Below are positions 45,446 through 56,335 of a stretch of 64,000 bases of DNA, piece after piece. Below the pieces are notes generated by a model. The model made no database searches, was not told the origin of the DNA, and saw only the letters and a list, made by a program, of their open reading frames with translations. Positions within the stretch are counted from its first letter, which is position 1, and every line of letters begins with the position of its first letter. The position numbers were made by a program, and so were the translations under genes. The stretch comes from Phragmites australis (taxonomy: Eukaryota > Streptophyta > Magnoliopsida > Poales > Poaceae). The stretch is taken from the NCBI RefSeq assembly GCF_958298935.1, contig NC_084936.1, positions 5,029,501 through 5,093,500 on the forward strand, in the 5' to 3' direction.

Positions 45446-45609
45446 ATATTGAGCAGTGGCTAATGTCCTAAGGGTGCTAGAAACACAATTAAGAAGTTCT
45501 GATTCAAGAGGAGGGAGCAGCCAATAGATTAAATTAACTCTATTGCTAGATGTATGATCAATGACTTTACATTGATCAATATGATTTTGATGATTAATAT
45601 CAATATAGT

Positions 45610-47265
45610 TGTAAGATTAACCTCAAAATTACATATACATTCCTAGTAAGATGTGCTCCAAATATAACCTATAATTATGAACCAACATATGTGCTTATAC
45701 TCTGAATCATCTTAATACAGTTTTATCTGTCAAGGTTTTTTACTTGAATTTTTTTTCATATTAAATCCATATCTCTCATATCAACATTCCGAACAAATAG
45801 TATCAGAGCCTGCGCGCTTGTCTGCCGTCCTGCCGTCACCGTTTGTTGCGTTTAAAGCAGCAACAAAAAACAGAAGTTGTGCTGTTCTGCTCTGCCGTGA
45901 AAACAAGAAACAGGACAAACCTGCTACGTGCACACGGGAATTCTACCACGAGGAGTCCAGATTAAAAAAGGAATTTTGCGGTTATTTTTTTGGCTTAATT
46001 TTGTTTGCATGCACCCGAAGATTTACACCAAAAACAATATCAAGCAACCGAGCAACGCAAATTTGCGTGTTCTTCCATACCAATTTGTTTTTATTTTATA
46101 TTTATATGGTGGCTTTTATTGGTTTTGAAGGAGGATTATACCGAGTAGTGTGCCAAACACTTCGTTATGCAGGTGATTGCTGATCATGCCTTCTTCTTCC
46201 ACCGATGTTATGTTTCATTGCTCCTTGATGTTATCATTGGTGCAATATATTGAGATTGTTCTGCACGCTGTTTGAGGAGAGATTGGGATGATATTTTATT
46301 GGATCGATTTGAGTCAATCATTATGGATGTTTCAATAACATCGTTCATGCTAGTTTGATGGTTTCTAAATACTGAGTTTGTTATTTGAAAGTAAAGATTT
46401 TGCTTGAATTGAGTTCAAGGTGGAGAATTTTGAGTGCAAAAGAGAAGGGTTTTTTATACTATATACTAAATAATGTTTGGTATTGTAGATGCAACATGGT
46501 TTTGCTGTCTTCACTTATTCAGAGAGGTCTAGTACAAAAGGTTTTATACTTTGTTGATTGCATATTATGCCTTTATCTGGACTATTGTTTCAAAGCAGCA
46601 GTTAATGATCATGTCATGGGATTCATATTCTTGTATGACCGTCAATTTGGTGTACGTGATGGACACACATGCAATTTGCTCTTGCAAGAGCGTTGTTTGC
46701 TACGTTTTGTGTTCCAAGTGGAGCATATATGATTTCATGAAATGAGTTCTTCACTTAAAGTTTTATTCAACACCACGTGTGATATTTTGGCTTATGTTTT
46801 TGATGATTGAGCATTGTTCTAGTTTGGATAACAAGGTCACTTGCACAAACTCAGTCTTTTGTTGAGGTTATGAATTCGTGAAGACCTAGATTGTTCGTCT
46901 GCTTTGTTGATAGCTGTGTGTTGGGACATACTGGTTATTTGCTTAATTTGGTTCATATGAAGTGTTTGAAAACTCAAGTGATCATAATCATTGCTTAGCA
47001 ACCCTTTGAGGCTTCGGAGACAATTTCTTGAGGAACATATTTATAGGGATTTTGAGTTAAGGGGAGGTTTGTTAGATATTATACCTCAAAATTACAGATA
47101 GACTCCTAGTCATATACGCTCAAAACAGGGCATATAGATATGGGCCAACCTATGTACTTATACTCTGAGCCATCATAATACAATTTTGTCTGTCGTGGTT
47201 TTTTTACCTCCGCATTGGAGGGTTTTTCCATTAAATACGTGTCTCTCAGATCCAAATTCCTAACA
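45610..47265 (+). mobile_element. Small non-autonomous LTR retrotransposon
   Basis: LTRs at 45610-45795 (186 bp) and 47070-47265 (196 bp) share the order of their motifs and have TG...ACA ends. A perfect 5-bp target duplication atagt flanks the element (45605-45609 and 47266-47270). A tRNA-Met-type primer site (tagtatcagagcc) follows the first LTR, and a polypurine tract (aaggggaggt) precedes the second. The 1.27-kb interior shows no gag or pol domain, so it depends on Copia proteins made elsewhere. It lies in the 3' flank of unit D. Confidence 0.8.
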
Positions 47266-47270
47266 ATAGT

Positions 47271-48149
47271 CAATGAATTAACATGGTTTGCTAATATTCA
47301 AGGTTGAGTCCCATAGCTGCTACACGATGTACTTAAGATTTCAATCAACATAAAGGGATGAACATTAGGTTAGAGAAGCACTTCATAAAGATGCAATGAC
47401 CTATGTTGTTTAGACAAAAATTCACAATGGTGAAAGTGTCACTTGTATACAAAGATTTGTTATCTTTGGTGGTAATATTGCAAGCTAGTACCCAATTAGT
47501 CCATCACTAAAAAGTAATTTTGAACTGGTGTGACACGCACAAGCTTAACTTTGACCTCGTATGTGCTTCGTTGATCTCTTCATGTGTGAACACACATACG
47601 AGCAGTCAAAGGCATCGTGCTATGAGCTCTGAGATTTAGAACACGAGAGAACTCATCGATATCCTTAGCACTATATCTAGACACATCTCTATTGTAATTG
47701 TCTTCTCCTTAGATTAATTAAGACGAAACATGACTTACATCTATACAAAATCTTATATCATCTTCTTCTATATGCACAATTGATGACTAGGTATCCCTAC
47801 TTTGAATATGTATTTGCATAATCGACTTTACCAATCATCGACAGCTGGAATCGTCCGTGGAGATATGACAAGACATGTCTTCATCAACTAACACATCAAG
47901 TCTCTAGCATCTGGCTACTCCGATGACATGTTCTACAACAGCTTTGGACACGACAACTACGTAAAGCCCAATGAATTGGCAGAGGTTTCTCGATACTCTA
48001 ATGCAAATTTCGGCCGACAAACCCTAGGTTTTTCTAGTCAAGATGATAACTCACATGATCATATGGCTTGTGGGTTAGAAAACCTAACTACGACTGTGGC
48101 TTCAACTTCTGAAAGCTCTAAAAATTCTCTCTACGCCAGATGGTCTGGC
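47271..48149. other. Unassigned region
   Basis: AT-rich sequence with no gene recognised. Its right part may be the start of the LTR that is clear from about 48150, but I could not place that LTR's left border. A 91-codon open stretch at 47928-48203 looks incidental. Confidence 0.3.
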
Positions 48150-49209
48150 ATTGAAGTGTTGTACACGTCGGAACTTTTATCTCGGCGCTCTTGTACACGC
48201 TAGATGATCCAATGAAGTGAAGTTGGTTACGCAGGAGTATCATTCAGAAGATAGATTCGAGTTTGTACACGTCGGATGATCCGGCGTATACATCAGATGC
48301 TTCACCGAAGTAAAGTCCAGAGGGTTTTTGTTCACTAGAAAATGGACTTATACACGCCGGATGGTCCGGCGTATTCGTCGGAGGCTTCGACGGAGCATTT
48401 AGTTCAGTAATGGCTAGTTTGGGTGGATGATTCACGCCGGACGGTCCGGTGTTTGGAGTCTGTGCATGCAGGATCATCCGGTGTTCACAAAAATTATGGG
48501 TGATTGGGCAACGGCTAGTTTTGGACATCTAGCCCATATATATCCCCCATTTCATCTCCCTGCATACCTTTGCCATTCAAAAGAGCTAAAACACTTAATG
48601 TGAGGTCAAGAGTCAAGGGGGTGCACTAGAGTGATCTGCAAAGTTCTTAATTGAATATTAAGGACATCATTAGTGCGAGGAGAGTAGCAAGTATGCATCC
48701 AGCTGTAGTTTAGGCTTGATTTGGGTCAAGTGAAGCTATTAGCTTGTTACTCTTGGTGGTTGGCAATACCTAACCGGTTTTGGTGATTGGAGGTGTCTTG
48801 ATGAGCTCTTGGAGATCTTGTGGGAGCCTCAAGAAAGAAGGTTTGTGTTTGGTTTGAAGCCCACCAATTCGGAGATGGAGAAGTGGCTATCACTAGAGAG
48901 CACTTGAGTCTTGGTGGCTCAAGAGGGAGCGATACCCTTAGTGGGTGCTCCAACGAGGATTAGAGGGAGTGCCAACTCCTCGAAACCTCGAGAAAAAAAT
49001 TTGGTGTCCTCTTGCTTATCTCTTTACTTTTCTGTATTTACTTTGACCATTTACTTTCTTGCAAGTTAAAATTCCATCTAATTCGGTATTTGTAGTTGCT
49101 TTACTTTCCTTTTAGACTAAGGTTATTTACTTGTTCTAGATTTTATTTAAAAATAATAAAATTCGGACTCAATTCACCCCCACCCCTCTTAAACCATTCG
49201 ATCCTTTCA
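48150..49209 (+). mobile_element. Sirevirus-type LTR fragment
   Basis: It contains repeated CGCCGGATGGTCCGGCG-type palindromes (48270-48500), a TATA-like gcccatatatatcccc near 48535, and a typical Sirevirus LTR terminus (caattcacccccaccc... gatcctttca) ending at 49209. No primer-binding site follows, so it is a solo or truncated LTR. It belongs to a different subfamily from the element at 13466-23650, because the palindrome core differs. Confidence 0.65.
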
Positions 49210-49689
49210 AAAGTGTTCTATGCACGTAGCAAGAGGCTCGAGGTGGCAAGTTGGACCGACAGTGGTGATGCGCGGCAGGCAAGACGGTGAGGTAGGGCAC
49301 AGTTGACCGTGGGTGATGGAGGACAGTTAGTTGACGGTGTCGACAACACAGATGATGAAATATAGAGTTGGCAACGCCACCACGGGTGGCATGCGCGGAT
49401 ACTGCGGTTGGGACACCGCTAGAGATGAAGGGAGGTGGGAGGAGCAGGGAAACAAGGAGAGGCAAAATGCTGAGAAAGTGCGTCGAAGGAGAGAAGAAAA
49501 CGACAAGAGGATGAAGAAGAGACGCATGGCGCGTTAGAAGACAATCAGATGGGTCAATATACATTGACTGTAAAGTTGTTTTTTTTTTCAGTCAACTGTA
49601 GTCTAGTTCCTCCCATATATGTATGCATCATTGTGTCTATGTACGCTAGGTGGAAACATATACCACTCCAAGCAAGTCCACACCTAATT
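49210..49689. other. Spacer before the MITE
   Basis: Purine-rich on the plus strand (49400-49540), with overlapping open frames on both strands that look compositional. No gene is supported. Confidence 0.35.
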
Positions 49690-49925
49690 GTGTTGCAAAT
49701 TAGGATCTATCTGGCAGAGTTCAGTTTCAAGAACTTTTGGTGTTTGGTATTTCTAGCTATAGTAATTCGTAGAGTTAAAGTTATGGATATACTGAGGGTA
49801 TTTAGTTGAATCATCTTGTTCATATTTTAGAGAAAAATAAATATTTAAATTATTTTATTTTAGCTTATAATATTAAAATCTGATGTAGTGGTGAAAACTA
49901 AAGCTTTGTCAAACAAAACCTTAAG
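49690..49925. mobile_element. MITE-like element abutting PROPEP unit E
   Basis: It shares layout with 31345-31572, with a left end aggatctatctggcag and a right end tttgtcaaacaaaacctta that are imperfect inverted repeats. It occupies the position where the 5' half of the unit E gene should be. Confidence 0.45.
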
Positions 49926-49930
49926 GACAA

Positions 49931-50181
49931 GCATGGAACGGCGCCGACATCGCTGTGGCTGCTGCCATTGTGCCACGGCAGGTGGACGCGGCGGCCGGCC
50001 AGCTGCTGGCGGGGAGGATAGGTGCTCCTCCCAAGGGACGCCCTGGCGAGCCGAGGGAAGGCGGTGGAGGACGGCGGTGCGCGTGGTGAACCGAGGACCC
50101 CGCCCGCCTGGTCCACCGGCAGAAGGCCCCGGTGGCCGTGGTGGAATCATCCATGCTACTCCTGCTTCTGCTGTTTCTTGA
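49931..50181 (+). pseudogene. PROPEP unit E, 5'-truncated and frameshifted
   Basis: Homology to units A-C begins in the middle of the precursor. The first Pep-like motif reads PKGRPGEPREGGGGRR in one frame, which ends at a TGA (50087-50089). The second motif, PRPPGPPAEGPGGRGGIIH, is in a different frame ending at 50181, so a frameshift lies between them. No ATG, leader or TATA box of the family remains; a MITE sits directly upstream. An open frame starting with ATG at 49888 or 49933 could still express the second motif, with unrelated N-terminal sequence. The 3' flank (to 50400 and again after 52431) matches the other units. Confidence 0.7.
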
Positions 50182-50386
50182 ATATTCTTGAGTTCGTTGT
50201 AGCTATTATTGTCGGTATATAGAGACATAAGAAGCATTGCATGGAAACGAGAAAACAAGTATGGATGACATGAAACAGCCAGCCAACAATTTGAGTTAGA
50301 CTAGTAACTTCTGCTAGTACTATTTCTGTACAACACCGGATCAGATTATATGTATCAGATTGAAAAAGGAGTGGTGTACTGGGCAA

Positions 50387-50400
50387 GCTAGCTACTATTT
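50387..50400 (+). other. LINE target site duplication, left
   Basis: gctagctactattt, repeated exactly at 52418-52431. Confidence 0.85.
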
Positions 50401-52417
50401 TTTTTTTGAAAGATCCGAACCGGCTTATATTAATTAAGAAGGAGAAGTTAGGCAACATGTAAGATACATACTGCAAAGCACACAGGAAAAACACACTCAA
50501 GCAAAACAGCCGACATTCACCAGGTTGATGCAGGACAGCTGAGATGATAAGAGGATTACTCGCTAAGCAATAGCAACTAGAGGCCGAAAACAGAAACAGA
50601 ACAGAAGCTAAGGCGTTAAGACGCTAAGAGGATGTAAGGCTTCGGTGTCGACCATTGCTGGCAGTATGAATTGCAGATCTTTTGCACCTGCCAGTACCCA
50701 CTGCTGGACCTCATCCTGCAAATCAGACACAACACGGCTTATGGATTTTCCTTGCTTGTTGAAAACTCGATTGTTTCGCTCCTTCCAGACAGTCCAAAGG
50801 ACTAGAATGCAAAGCGAGCGGAGACCCTTTGCTGCTTGTCCTGATGCACATTGAGTGAGGGATTTGTACCATTCTATACCGCAGGACCCAGATGTGCTCA
50901 TTGGCCAAAGACCTGGTGCTATGTTGGGCTGCTGTGCCCAATAGGCAATCCTGGTCCAAATCTCTTGCGTAAAAGCGCAATCCATAAACAAGTGATCCAC
51001 CGTCTCAAGATTGCGCAAACACAACTGGCAGAAGTAGCAGTTCGGTCATCCACGTCGTTGTAACCGATCGGCAGTCCAAATACATCTCTGGAGGAGAAGC
51101 CAAAGGAAAAACTTACATCGTGGGGGAGCCCAAGGCCACCATACCATGATGTCCATCTCAGACATTACCGCACCTTCGAACTGGAAGAGATAAGCTAATC
51201 TGGCAGAGTATTCTCCTGAAGGAGTATGCATCGAGGTGATTGTGTCCATAGTAGTACCACTCGTATCCAGGTGCACTGGATGAATAAGAGACCAAAGGTC
51301 AACGTAATCAGCTAGAAGAGGCATGGTAAGATTGTGGTCTAGATCCCGAATCCATCTGTCATCAGTGAGGGCATCAGAAACTGTGCAGTTTTTGCGCTTG
51401 CTGTGATGATACAGGGAGGGGAACAAGGACACCGGCGCTACACCCTTAAGCCAACTGGACAGCCAGAAGGAAGCCTTCTTTCCATCACCAAGCTAAACCA
51501 AAGTGGCAGCATTAAAGGGAGCAACATCAGTCGAACTGACCGGTAGATGCATACCTAGCCAAGGACATTCCAGTTGCATCCACTTGAACCAAAGCCATCG
51601 GAGACAAAGCGCGTGGCCAAAGAAATCCAGATTCGTGATTCCCAGGCCACCGTATTTGGTGGGACAGCATACACGAGCCCAATTCACTTTACACTTGCCC
51701 CCTGTGAGCTGTTGGTCACCCGCCCATAGAAAACGTCGCCGTGCCTTGTCCAAATCCTTAATGAATTGCTTCGGCGGCTGAAGAACCATTAGGAGGTAGG
51801 TGGGGAGTGAACTCAGGACAGTGCGTACAAGCTCTCGTCTTCTGGTAGCTGAAAGAAGTCTCCCTTGCCAACCCGCCAAGTGCACCTTGACCTGATCTTT
51901 GATCAGCTATAACTGTGCAAGGCAAAGCCGGCCGAGGGAGAGTGGCAGGCCGAATTAGGTAATCGGAAAGGGAGCCCGGAGACCAGGGAAGTTTTCAAGT
52001 GCTGCCTCCATGTCCAGACCTTGACAGCGGATAGCTGACACAGCACTCTTAGCGAGATTGATATGCAGGCCCGTAGCTCCTCCAAAATAGCGCATAATTT
52101 CCATCATCATGTCAATGTCATGCTTGTTTGGGTTCGTGAAGACAACTGCGTCATCGGCATAAAGAGATACTCGAAGTATAGCATGACGACCCCGGAGTGG
52201 GGTGAGGGCTTGTGCTTCTGTAGCCAGCTCAAGGAGACGTTGGAGGGTGTCAATGGTGAGAATAAACAAGTAGGGGATAAGGGTCCCCTTGCCTCAGTCC
52301 ACGTGCATGAAAGATCTCAGGGCCGGGGACACCATTGAGTAGGATGGAGGAAGACGGCGACGAGAAAAGGGCAGCTAACCAGTTCCTCCATGGTGCGCTA
52401 AAACCCCTATTCTGCAT
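50401..52417 (-). mobile_element. 5'-truncated LINE, minus orientation
   Basis: A poly-T start (poly-A tail of the minus strand) and exact 14-bp target duplications show target-primed insertion. The minus strand carries the end of an L1-type ORF2: the reverse transcriptase palm with YADD (about 52160), the thumb region (51885-51493), and the zinc-binding domain at 51024-50608 (CLRNLETVDHLFMDC). The frame is broken into several pieces, and the endonuclease and most of RT are missing. It landed in the 3' flank of PROPEP unit E. Confidence 0.88.
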
Positions 52418-52431
52418 GCTAGCTACTATTT
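52418..52431 (+). other. LINE target site duplication, right
   Basis: gctagctactattt, identical to 50387-50400. After it, homology to the 3' flank of units A-C resumes (atgaaatggtctgaattt). Confidence 0.85.
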
Positions 52432-52505
52432 ACGTCACTTGGATCGAGTTCAGATGAAATGGTCTGAATTTCATTCAGAAGAGAGACGGATCAAAAATAT
52501 CCAGT

Positions 52506-52545
52506 AAACTGTGTAGTACTCAACTGCGTACTTACTAGTATCTAT
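52506..52545 (+). other. Empty target site of the CACTA block
   Basis: The sequence aactgtgtagtactcaac...cttacta-gtatctatatatatg joins what in units A and B lies to the left and right of the CACTA block. The single cta at 52535-52537 corresponds to the duplicated target of the element at 11214-24917. This flank also lacks the 1693-2815 insertion. Confidence 0.7.
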
Positions 52546-53060
52546 ATATATGTTGAGGAAGATGCCTGGTTCAATTCGATCTGTAAAAATTCGACTTAAC
52601 TCTGTTTCAATTCTGCGCTAGCTCAAATTGTGCTTTTTTATAGAGTACCATGCGTGCATCTCGATCTTGATGAGGCAACAAAATGGTGTTGGCGCGCTTA
52701 CATTCGACCATGCATGCACTTTGATTACCACTTGGTTTGCAAGGGATATAAACCTGTTTTTTTTTTTTTTTGTCTCTCGTACGCACCTGTGTTCGAATCA
52801 TCTCTTACTCCCTGCATAAATGTGCATGTAAGGATAATGCCATGCAGAGACAAGTTCGTCAGAACTCCAGATACATTTTATTTATTACGCCGTTCTGCTC
52901 CCTTCCTGAACTCTCTTTGCTAGCCTGCTCGGACGGGCGCATGAGCCGCATATACGTACGTACATATACACGCGCGGTACGTACGTTGAATCGTACAGTA
53001 CTGGAACCTATCACACGTGCGTACACGTACGTGTTCTTCGATCGGCCAGCGAGTCAGCCA
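52538..53060 (+). promoter_or_regulatory. Distal upstream region of a lost PROPEP unit F
   Basis: Homologous to 8220-8640 and 26150-26660 (for example atgttgaggaag, gaggcaacaaaatggtgttgg and gcatgagccgcatata). It ends after gatcggccagcgagtc, with no gene following. A further matching scrap lies at 55366-55427. Confidence 0.6.
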
Positions 53061-54229
53061 TCTTTGGGAACCTAGGGCCGAAGTTAGTGAGTATTTGGTC
53101 GAGAAAAGCCATTTTCTATTCATTTAGGTAGTACTATTTGTTAGTGAAAACTTACCGTTTGAGCTTTGACCGTTGTCCAGGATTGCTTGGCGGTGGCTCC
53201 ATCATTATTATTGATAACATAATTTGACAGGTCGTGTTTTATGTGTAGGATTAATTGTATTATATTTCAAAACCGATTTAGATATGATTTACAGTCGATT
53301 TAGATACAGATTAACGTAAACCAGACCCTGTATAAGTTAATGGGGATGGTCAATTCACGGATGCACAGGCCAATCCAATTCAATCGTTTTTTCTTTTTAC
53401 CTTTCTGTTTTACATCTAGGTTTAGAGTAGCGTGGCTTTTCTCCTTCCTCCTTACCCACTCCGCGCCGCCACTGCTGCACGTTGGAGTTCAAGAGCTTCA
53501 CGCGACGATTTGCGCGTACTATTGGTCTATTGCCGTTAAGAACCTTTACAGTACACCATGATACTAGATAGTGGAGAGTATCATTGTTGTGATCCAACCG
53601 TTTATTTTAGTAGGTATTATTGTAATTATTTTGATACCCTTAGAGGTAATTATGTCATTAACTGACCGGACTTCGGAACTTCGCTACCCATCATCGACCG
53701 ACCGACGGATGGTGGAAACTCTAATAAATGAAATGAACAGAATAAGTGAAAGCTTATCCGAAGAATAAACTAATATTTTAATATTTCCTAATTAAACATA
53801 TAATTTACAAATTTATCATGGTTTTTTTTTTCCAATCCTACCCTTATGATACTCTTTAATGATACCCATGATACTGATAGACGATAGAGTATCATTGGAC
53901 CAATCTAAATCACTAGATAAAGAAAATGAATGATATACACTCATTTAGGTGTAATGTAAAAGTCCTCGTTGCCGTTTGCAGTACGGTGAGATTCCACCTC
54001 CGCTTGGTATCTGCTGTCACGCGTGAGACCGTCCTCTCGGTGCCGCTCTGCGTTCACCTCCCCATGGATCGTACTGCTGCTGCGCCCTGTGCTGGTTCAG
54101 TCGTATCTGGGACCCGCGACTGTGACAAGGAGCCGACCGATTCTTCTGTTGGGTGCCTGCAGGACGCCGGTCACTGTGCGTGAAAAGAACAAATGTGTTC
54201 GGTGAAGAATCACAAGGTCACGTGAAAGT
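53061..54229. other. Spacer with a possible small mobile element
   Basis: A direct repeat close to gatagtggagagtatcattg occurs near 53565 and again near 53890, bounding about 330 bp of AT-rich sequence. That could be a small element or a local duplication. No gene recognised; short frames at 53926-54205 lack features. Confidence 0.3.
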
Positions 54230-54896
54230 TGAGGTGGGACTTAGGCCGGACCTAATTAAGGTGGTTCATAGCACCATGATTTGGCACAGTTTATGGTACA
54301 GTTCGGTATGAGAAAAATTGGATTGGGTCGGTATGATACAGAGATACGGATACGTGGGTCGTGCTGTGTCCAGTGTCTTGACAAGGTGAGTGATATGGCC
54401 CGGCCATGTACGAATGGGTCCGATTCCTGTAGAATTGTTGGTTAATAATGGAAACGTATTGTTATTGATGATAGCTCAAATTAATATAAGTGCTCGGCAG
54501 TCGACATATCACTAGCCTCGTAATCTTTTATTCAAATCTCTCATTATGACGCTAATCAATTGAGGTAAGGGAGTCTTATCTATGTCCATAAGGAGATCGA
54601 AGTTTGTTTGCTAGATATTGCTAATTATGTTCATACTTGTCTTCGTTCATCGAGCATAACAATCGTGTCGTAACAGCCAGATCAAACTTTTAACAGTGTC
54701 TAATTGTGCAGCATCGACTATATATAAGTTTATAAATAAAAGAATCGTGCCTAAACTGGGACAACACGACAACGGCACGTGTGCCATGGACTGTGCTTGA
54801 ACCTAACCGTCAGCTTACCGTGCTGGCACGATATGGTCTGACAAGTTGAACGGACCGAAACCACGAGACGGCACAAAGACTCAAATCCCTCCTCTA
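54230..54896. mobile_element. Non-autonomous hAT-like element, copy 1
   Basis: The left end tgaggtgggactt and right end aaatccctcctcta are inverted repeats. The flanking octamers gtgaaagt and ctgaaagt match at seven of eight positions, as expected for a hAT 8-bp target duplication. At 667 bp it has no transposase. Confidence 0.65.
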
Positions 54897-55084
54897 CTGA
54901 AAGTGCAATCAATTGTCCTAGCCTCAGTTCTCATCACGTGAATAAAAAAATCGGCCGTGACGTGACCAACAGCGGCTGAATTTTTTGTGTTCGCGACCCT
55001 CACGTGGACGTGGGTACTGTGCTGCATATCAGAAGCAATCATACCGATAAAAAAAGGCACTTCAGATTGAAAGTCAATATTTTA

Positions 55085-55336
55085 CTATCTTCGTTATTAA
55101 ATAGATATCATCTTATAATACATGTAGTTAAATTTTAAAAAAATTGACTACTAATATATACAAAACTATTAGTATTTGGCACATAAAAATAATAGTAGTA
55201 AATTTATCATGAAAAATACTTTGACATCATCTAATTTTTACCAACTTTTATCAAGAGATAGTTATCAAAAGTAATGGTTAAACGTATTTGTTGAAGACTG
55301 TGTTGATGTCTTAAACGTAAAAGAGAACGAAGATAG
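55085..55336. mobile_element. Stowaway-like MITE
   Basis: The ends ctatcttcgtt and aacgaagatag are inverted repeats, flanked by TA on both sides (55083-55084 and 55337-55338). It is 252 bp and AT-rich. Confidence 0.7.
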
Positions 55337-55365
55337 TAGGTGTTGCGTAAAATTTGTGCCAATAA

Positions 55366-55427
55366 CTATATCTATCGACCCGTGCATTGACATGGCCGTA
55401 CAAAGCAACTCGTCGTACGCACGGGTA
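55366..55427 (+). repeat. Scrap of PROPEP proximal upstream sequence
   Basis: The segment gcaactcgtcgtacgcacgg and its left flank match the upstream regions of A (about 605-655), B and C. It ends exactly where the second hAT-like element starts. Confidence 0.6.
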
Positions 55428-56122
55428 TAGGTGGGACTTGGTCGGACCAAATTAGGACGGTCCATGATACGACGATTTAGCACGGTCTATAGCACGACAC
55501 GACATGAGAAAAATTAAGCCAAGTCGATACGGCACGGACACGTAGGCCGTGCCATGCCTAAGGTCTTGGCACGGTAGGCAACACGGTCCGACTCAAATAA
55601 TGGACTGTGCCTGGATCAGCCCGGCACGAATAGACCCGATTCTTGCAGAGTTGTTGGTTAGTGATTGGAACGTGCTGCCATTGATGATAGGTCAAACTAA
55701 TACAAGTGTCCGACAGTCGACATGTCACTGGGCTCGTAACCTTTTATCCAAGCCTCTCATTATAGCGCTGATCAAAACTTGTTTACTGGTTGTTGCCAAT
55801 TATGTTCATGTGTGTTCCTATTCATTGAGCATAACAATCGTGTTTGCCAATTGTGACAGCTAGATCTAATCTTTGACGGTGCCTAATTGTACAGCAGCGA
55901 CTGTGTACGAGTTCACAAATGAGAGGATCTTACCTGGACCAGCACGGTACGATAGCGACACGACGTGCCATGAGTCGTGCTTGGGCTGGCCGTCAGCTGC
56001 TGTGCTGGCACGGCATGGCCCGACAGACTGAATAAGGCGAGTTTGCTCGGCACGAGGCGGCAAAGGCACAAAAGGACCGTGCCGTGCCAGCCCGGCCTGA
56101 CCCGGCCCAAATCCCACCTCTA
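55428..56122. mobile_element. Non-autonomous hAT-like element, copy 2
   Basis: Colinear with 54230-54896 but richer in CGGCACG-type motifs. The ends taggtgggactt and aaatcccacctcta are inverted repeats. The flanking octamers do not match, so one border may have been rearranged. Confidence 0.6.
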
Positions 56123-56335
56123 TCCACACTGCAGCAGCAGCCTCTGCCGCATGGTCCGCTGCCAATCGCGCCGCCTCCGTCACCGTGGTCAGAGGGGAGT
56201 GGCAGCACTGCTGATGATGACTGTCAGTTCTCGGTGGAGGAGGCCGACGACGACGAGTCGCTGACGATTGCCGCCATACTGCAGAGCTTCCAGCATCAGA
56301 ACGCTCCATCCGCATCCTCTGCTTCTCTGTACTAG
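56123..56335 (+). CDS. Possible terminal exon of an unrecognised gene
   Basis: An open stretch continuing from the hAT-like element encodes a Pro-rich then acidic segment (EEADDDESLTIAAILQSF) and ends at TAG 56333-56335. The GC-rich codon use resembles grass genes. I recognise no domain. It may be the last exon of a gene whose upstream part was displaced by the hAT-like element. Confidence 0.3.
   Translation, partial: STLQQQPLPHGPLPIAPPPSPWSEGSGSTADDDCQFSVEEADDDESLTIAAILQSFQHQNAPSASSASLY

Noticed and set aside
56084..56335. A seventh PROPEP, from a PPSPWSEGSGS segment
   Set aside because: There is no GG-x-GG core, the residues continue into an acidic domain, and no family promoter or 3' flank is nearby.
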